Source: DASUXY01 sp035301985 (lineage in GTDB: Bacteria > Bacillota > Bacilli > Bacillales > Amphibacillaceae). From it: a stretch of DNA of 37,203 nt. Within the stretch, counting starts at the first letter, position 1; each line of letters begins with the position of its first letter. The DNA lies in the NCBI GenBank assembly GCA_035301985.1, contig DATGTE010000050.1:1-37203 (forward strand), written 5' to 3'. Below are positions 33,268 through 37,203 of this stretch, piece after piece. The position numbers and the translations under genes are program-made. The notes below the pieces were generated by a model. The model was not told the origin of the DNA. It was given only the letters and a program-made list of their open reading frames with translations, and ran no database searches.

Positions 33268-34464
33268 GTGCCCATAATCGAGGTAAAAAATTTATCAAAG
33301 ATTTTCGGGAAAAACACAAAACAAACATTAAAGCTATTGGATGAAGGCTTGTCGAAACAAGAAATACTGGAGAAAACGGGAAATACCGTTGGTGTAAATC
33401 GGGCTTCTTTTTCGGTTAAAGCCGGGGAAATCTTTGTCATCATGGGCTTGTCGGGAAGTGGTAAGTCAACGTTGATTCGCCTTATTAATCGTTTAATTGA
33501 ACCGACAGAGGGAAGTATTCTCATTGATGGGGAAGATTTGTCAAAAATGGATCAAGCATCTTTACGTAAAGTTCGTCGAGAGAAGTTGGGAATGGTATTT
33601 CAAAGTTTTGCCCTTTTCCCTCATCGGACGGTTTTGGAAAACGCAGAGTTCGGATTAGAAATTCAAAATGTACCAAAACAAGAACGTAAGAAAAAGGCAA
33701 AGCATGCGTTAGAATTGGTTGGCTTAGGGGAGTATGTCAACCAAAAGCCGAGCCAATTGTCCGGTGGTATGCAACAACGTGTTGGTTTGGCGCGAGCTTT
33801 GGCTAATGATCCGGAAGTATTGTTGATGGACGAAGCTTTTTCAGCATTGGATCCACTGATACGTAAAGAAATGCAAGATGAATTGATGGATTTACAAGCA
33901 AAAATGCAAAAAACGATATTATTCATCACGCACGATTTGGATGAAGCCTTACGGTTAGGCGATCGTATTGCTCTCATGCGTGACGGTGAAATCGTCCAAA
34001 TCGGTACACCTGAAGAAATATTAGTAAATCCAGCGAATGCTTATGTTGAACGATTTGTAGAAGATGTTGACCGTTCGAAAGTGTTAACTGCAGGGCATAT
34101 TATGAAACGCCCCGAGACGATTAGTATTGAACGGCATGGTCCCCGTGTAGCCTTAGAGCGTATGCGGGAGGAAGGGTTATCAAGTATTTTAGTTATTAAC
34201 CAACAGCGAATTTTACAAGGTTATGTCACCGCTGAAGATGCGTTGAATGCGATTACTAAAGATAAGAAACTTGAGGACATTATTAAAACGGATATCCAGA
34301 AAGTTGAGAAAGATACGCCGATGCGAGATATTTTTAATAAAATACATGATATACCGATTCCGATTGCAGTTGTGGAAGATGACCGATTAGTCGGAATCCT
34401 CGTCCGTGGTGCTGTCATTGCTGGGCTCGCTGGTGAAGGAGAGGGGGAGACGATGAATGTTTGA
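33268..34464 (+). CDS. opuAA: Glycine betaine ABC importer, ATPase subunit with CBS domains
   Basis: 398 aa. Walker A GLSGSGKST is at about 60-68, signature LSGGMQQR at about 163 and Walker B VLLMDEAFSALDP follows. Two CBS repeats form the C-terminus (from about 275, HIMKRPETISIE), as in OpuA/ProV, where they sense ionic strength. It powers uptake of glycine betaine or a similar compatible solute. The start is the GTG at 33268; the GTG at 33259 lies in the AGAGGTGA ribosome site. It overlaps opuAB by 8 bases, so the two are co-translated. Confidence 0.93.
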   Translation: MPIIEVKNLSKIFGKNTKQTLKLLDEGLSKQEILEKTGNTVGVNRASFSVKAGEIFVIMGLSGSGKSTLIRLINRLIEPTEGSILIDGEDLSKMDQASLRKVRREKLGMVFQSFALFPHRTVLENAEFGLEIQNVPKQERKKKAKHALELVGLGEYVNQKPSQLSGGMQQRVGLARALANDPEVLLMDEAFSALDPLIRKEMQDELMDLQAKMQKTILFITHDLDEALRLGDRIALMRDGEIVQIGTPEEILVNPANAYVERFVEDVDRSKVLTAGHIMKRPETISIERHGPRVALERMREEGLSSILVINQQRILQGYVTAEDALNAITKDKKLEDIIKTDIQKVEKDTPMRDIFNKIHDIPIPIAVVEDDRLVGILVRGAVIAGLAGEGEGETMNV

Positions 34465-35320
34465 TGAACTTAATAAACTATTAGATTTTGCATCGAAAAT
34501 ACCAATCGCTGAGAAGACAGAACAATTTACAGATTGGTTGACAAGTAAGTTTGCATTTCTGTTCGATGTCATCAAAGATTACTTTGGTAATTTTATGGAT
34601 TGGACAGCAGATGCATTAACCGCTATTCCCCCGATTATATTTATTCTCGTCATTGCTGTGATTGCCTTCTTTCTATCTGGAAAGAAATTTGGATTGGCAG
34701 CATTTTCCATTGTCGGGTTGTGGTTAATTTATAACCAAGAGTATTGGTCTCATATGATTGAGACGCTTTCCTTAGTGATTGTTGCGAGTATTTTATCGGT
34801 CATCATCGGGATTCCAACAGGAATTTTAATGTCCAAAAGTAGAATCGCGGAGACGATAATCACTCCGGTCTTAGACTTTATGCAGACGATGCCTGCTTTC
34901 GTATACTTGATTCCAGCGGTTGCCTTTTTCGGAATTGGAATGGTTCCGGGGGTGTTCGCTTCATTGATTTTTGCGACGCCACCGACTGTTCGATTTACAA
35001 ATCTCGGGATTCGCCAAGTGTCGAAGGAATTGGTTGAAGCATCAGAAGCATTCGGTAGCACGGGTACACAGAAGTTATTTAAAGTAGAGTTACCGATGGC
35101 GCGAAAAACCATTATGGCAGGTATTAACCAAACGGTTATGCTGGCTTTGTCGATGGTTGTGACAGCATCGATGATCGGTGCTCCTGGACTTGGAAGAGAA
35201 GTTCTCTCCTCTTTACAACGTGCACAAGTCGGTACAGGTTTTGTTGCCGGTATTGGAATTGTTATTTTAGCGATTATCATTGATCGATTTACACAAAAGG
35301 CGAACAAAGATCAATCATAG
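34457..35320 (+). CDS. opuAB: Glycine betaine ABC importer, permease subunit
   Basis: 287 aa with a short cytoplasmic or amphipathic N-terminus and six to seven membrane segments. The ABC permease coupling motif EASEAFGSTGTQKLFKVELP is clear, and TMQTMPAFVYLIPAVAFFG-like sequence is typical of OpuAB/ProW. It forms the membrane channel for the substrate delivered by OpuAC. GAGGGGGAG lies before the ATG, inside the end of opuAA. Confidence 0.94.
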   Translation: MFDELNKLLDFASKIPIAEKTEQFTDWLTSKFAFLFDVIKDYFGNFMDWTADALTAIPPIIFILVIAVIAFFLSGKKFGLAAFSIVGLWLIYNQEYWSHMIETLSLVIVASILSVIIGIPTGILMSKSRIAETIITPVLDFMQTMPAFVYLIPAVAFFGIGMVPGVFASLIFATPPTVRFTNLGIRQVSKELVEASEAFGSTGTQKLFKVELPMARKTIMAGINQTVMLALSMVVTASMIGAPGLGREVLSSLQRAQVGTGFVAGIGIVILAIIIDRFTQKANKDQS

Positions 35321-35336
35321 TTACGTATTCGAAGGA

Positions 35337-35367
35337 ATGGATATCTTTTCATTCATGAAAAGTCCAT
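35337..35367 (+). other. Stable hairpin between opuAB and opuAC
   Basis: ATGGA and CTTTTCAT pair with ATGAAAAG and TCCAT, interrupted by a 3-base bulge, with a 2-base tip in the perfect pairing. No T-run follows, so it is more likely an RNA stability or processing element than a terminator. Confidence 0.45.
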
Positions 35368-35402
35368 ATATATCATTATGTTAAAGGAGCGTTTTATACT
35401 TT

Positions 35403-36329
35403 ATGTTTAATTGGAATTGGAAACGTCTAGGCGTAGTTGCTGGACTTTCATTGTCACTCGTTGTCGCTGGTTGCGGAGGTTCTGGTGATACTTCACAAGA
35501 TGATCAAAGTGCAGGTGACGGTGACAGCGATACATCGTATGGGGAGGAAATGGATTTTGAAATCACCGGTATTGAGCCAGGTGCTGGTGTATTCAAAGCT
35601 TCAGAAAAAGCGGTTGAAGAGTATGATTTAGAAGGTTGGGAAGTACAAGCTTCTTCAAGTGGTGCGATGGCTACAGCACTAGGTGAAGCGATTGATAATG
35701 AAGAACCAATTATCGTAACAGGATGGTCTCCACATTGGAAATTTGCTAAATATGACTTGAAATATTTAGAAGATCCGAAAGGCGTTTTTGGTGAAGAAGA
35801 AATTATTGGAACGATGGTTCGTGAAGGTTTGGAAGAGGATATGCCAAATGCGTATAAGTTATTGGACCAGTTCGCGTGGACGACAGATGATATGGAATCC
35901 GTTATGTTAGATATCCAAGATGGAGTAAGTCCTGAAGATGCAGCAGCATCATGGGTAGAAGAAAACGAAGATAAAGTAGCCGAATGGACAGAAGGCGTAG
36001 ATGAAGTAGATGGTGAGGAAATCGAACTCGTTTACGTAGAATGGGATTCTGAAGTTGCTTCTACACATGTAGTAGCTAAAGTATTAGAGGACTTAGGCTT
36101 TAAGGTAACAGCAACCCCGCTTGATAATGCTGTTATGTGGCAAGCAGTAGCTAATGGCGAAGCGGATGGAATGGTTTCAGCATGGCTACCAGCTACTCAT
36201 GGTGACTTGTATGAACAGTATAAAGATCAAGTGGTCGATCTTGGTGAAAACTTAGAAGGAGCTAAAATCGGCTTAGTCGTTCCAGAATATATGGACATTG
36301 ATTCGATTGAAGACCTTGATACAAAATAA
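35403..36329 (+). CDS. opuAC: Glycine betaine-binding lipoprotein
   Basis: 308 aa. The lipoprotein signal ends in VAGC (Cys24), followed by an acidic linker. The fold is in the OpuAC order (GIEPGAGVFKASEKAV first, VYVEWDSEVAST second). Three tryptophans, W108 (TGWSPHW), W214 (EWDSE) and W261 (SAWLP), match the three that cage the betaine headgroup in B. subtilis OpuAC. It binds substrate outside the membrane and hands it to OpuAB. The spacing from AAAGGAG (35383) to the ATG is long, about 13 bases. A terminator follows. Confidence 0.94.
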   Translation: MFNWNWKRLGVVAGLSLSLVVAGCGGSGDTSQDDQSAGDGDSDTSYGEEMDFEITGIEPGAGVFKASEKAVEEYDLEGWEVQASSSGAMATALGEAIDNEEPIIVTGWSPHWKFAKYDLKYLEDPKGVFGEEEIIGTMVREGLEEDMPNAYKLLDQFAWTTDDMESVMLDIQDGVSPEDAAASWVEENEDKVAEWTEGVDEVDGEEIELVYVEWDSEVASTHVVAKVLEDLGFKVTATPLDNAVMWQAVANGEADGMVSAWLPATHGDLYEQYKDQVVDLGENLEGAKIGLVVPEYMDIDSIEDLDTK

Positions 36330-36336
36330 CTAAATG

Positions 36337-36368
36337 AACGGCTGATTAGTACGAATCAGCCGTTTTCT
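36337..36368 (+). terminator. Terminator of opuA
   Basis: AACGGCTGATT / AATCAGCCGTT, perfect 11-bp stem with a 6-base loop, followed by TTTCTT. Only partial readthrough to the next gene is expected. Confidence 0.85.
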
Positions 36369-36442
36369 TGGTTAAAATTTTTTAAAAAAATGGGAAAATT
36401 TTATTAAACTAAATCTGCAGAGGATGGGAGACATTTAAATCG

Positions 36443-37203
36443 ATGAATCATTATAAAGCTTTTTTCAAAACGGGTACGCTTATAGCTGTTTTAGTAGCTG
36501 TTTTTATGGTAGGTTGCTCGGGTGACAATGATACGGAAAAGAGTAAAACTGAGTCGGATAGCGAGAATTATAGTGAAGCAGTGAATTATACGATTACAGG
36601 GATTGAGCCTGGTGCTGGCATTTCAGTAACTACGGAAAAAGCAATTGAAGAATATGAATCTTTACAAGGTTGGAACGTTGAATTATCTTCGACAGCTGCG
36701 ATGGCTGCAGCATTAGATCAAGCGATCGAAAATGAAGAACCGATCATTATCACAGGTTGGAATCCGCACTGGACATTTGCGAAACACCCGGATATGAAAT
36801 ATTTAGAGGATCCAAAAGAAATTTATGGTGGCGTTGAACAAATTAAAACATTAGCACGAAAAGGATTGAAAAAGGATAAACCAAACGCTTATAAATTCAT
36901 TGAGCAATTCAATTGGGATGTAGAAGATATGGAAGGCATCATGTATGAAGCGAAGGAGACGGGCGATGAAATCGATGAAGTCGCCAAGCGCTGGGTAGAA
37001 GACAATCCTGAAAAGGTAGCTGAATGGACAGAAGGAGTGGAAGATGGTAACGGTGAGAAAATCGAGCTTGTTTCAACTCCGTGGGATTCTGAGCGCGCAT
37101 CATCTGGTGTAGTAAAAGAAGTGATGGAACAAAAAGGTTTTGACGTGACGGTGACACCTGTTGACGTAGCGGTTGTCTTTGAGTCGGTTGCTAATGGAGA
37201 TGG
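36443..37203 (+). CDS. Second OpuAC-like betaine-binding lipoprotein (cut by window edge)
   Basis: 253 codons are visible. The lipoprotein signal ends in MVGC (Cys25) and an acidic linker follows. The same OpuAC-type fold follows (ITGIEPGAGISVTTEKAIEE, TGWNPHW, TPWDSERASSG). Two cage tryptophans are kept; the third lies beyond the edge. Where OpuAC has NAVMWQAVANG this protein has VAVVFESVANG, and VEWDSEVAST is TPWDSERASS, so the pocket surroundings have changed. It is probably a tandem duplicate with altered specificity, using the shared OpuA permease or one beyond the window. GGATGGGAG precedes the ATG. A terminator separates it from opuAC, so it needs its own promoter. Confidence 0.85.
   Translation, partial: MNHYKAFFKTGTLIAVLVAVFMVGCSGDNDTEKSKTESDSENYSEAVNYTITGIEPGAGISVTTEKAIEEYESLQGWNVELSSTAAMAAALDQAIENEEPIIITGWNPHWTFAKHPDMKYLEDPKEIYGGVEQIKTLARKGLKKDKPNAYKFIEQFNWDVEDMEGIMYEAKETGDEIDEVAKRWVEDNPEKVAEWTEGVEDGNGEKIELVSTPWDSERASSGVVKEVMEQKGFDVTVTPVDVAVVFESVANGD

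Noticed and set aside
35403..36329. OpuAC seemingly permuted relative to ProX-type binding proteins
   Set aside because: B. subtilis OpuAC has the same domain order, so this is normal for the family, not a rearrangement.

Overview
The window is a chromosomal segment of a spore-forming member of the Bacillaceae, probably a salt-tolerant genus related to Oceanobacillus or Virgibacillus. Three things point there. It carries spore genes (GerA/GerB germinant receptor, YhcN/YlaJ lipoprotein, alpha/beta SASP, YhaL). It has a run of genes in the Bacillus subtilis yha neighbourhood order (yhaR, yhzD, yhaO, yhaN, yhaM, yhaL, prsA, yhaI). Its exported lipoproteins are very acidic and it has a glycine betaine uptake system. 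The genus is inferred; no rRNA is present. I see no tRNA, rRNA, CRISPR array, insertion sequence or prophage.

Layout. 1-1840: germinant-receptor operon on the minus strand, cut by the left edge, with a sigma-G-like promoter. 2006-4052: membrane-anchored trypsin-like protease, YhdB-like protein and YhcN spore lipoprotein. 4198-8342: metabolic genes on the plus strand (M20 dipeptidase, YueD-type reductase, methionine aminopeptidase, cobalamin/Fe-type binding protein). 8401-10073: NhaC-type Na+/H+ antiporter behind a complete T-box leader whose specifier reads as tyrosine. 10201-15705: alpha/beta hydrolase, AzlCD branched-chain amino acid exporter, MgtA Mg2+ ATPase, IDEAL-domain protein. 15916-23304: Atg22/YxiO-like MFS transporter, an unannotated 46-aa basic protein, zinc-dependent phospholipase C-like protein, fumarase, SASP, MsmX ATPase, YheA, enoyl-CoA hydratase. 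23554-32332: the yha block, with the YhaO/YhaN SbcCD-like pair behind a LexA-like box, a GbsR-type regulator placed between yhaN and yhaM, then YhaL, PrsA and YhaI. 32392-37203: a second GbsR-type regulator, divergent from opuAA-opuAB-opuAC, followed by a second OpuAC-like binding protein cut by the right edge.

How the genes work together. Two themes stand out. The first is sporulation and germination. The second is ion and osmotic homeostasis (NhaC, MgtA, OpuA, GbsR-type regulators). Most of the rest is core metabolism or genome maintenance.

The most interesting unexplained signals are regulatory: the tyrosine-type T-box on an antiporter, the SOS-like box on yhaON, paired dyads and a perfect 16-bp palindrome before opuA, a 12-bp palindrome found identically upstream of two genes, and repeated decamers between mgtA and the IDEAL gene. 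I did not find a clearly new multi-gene system.
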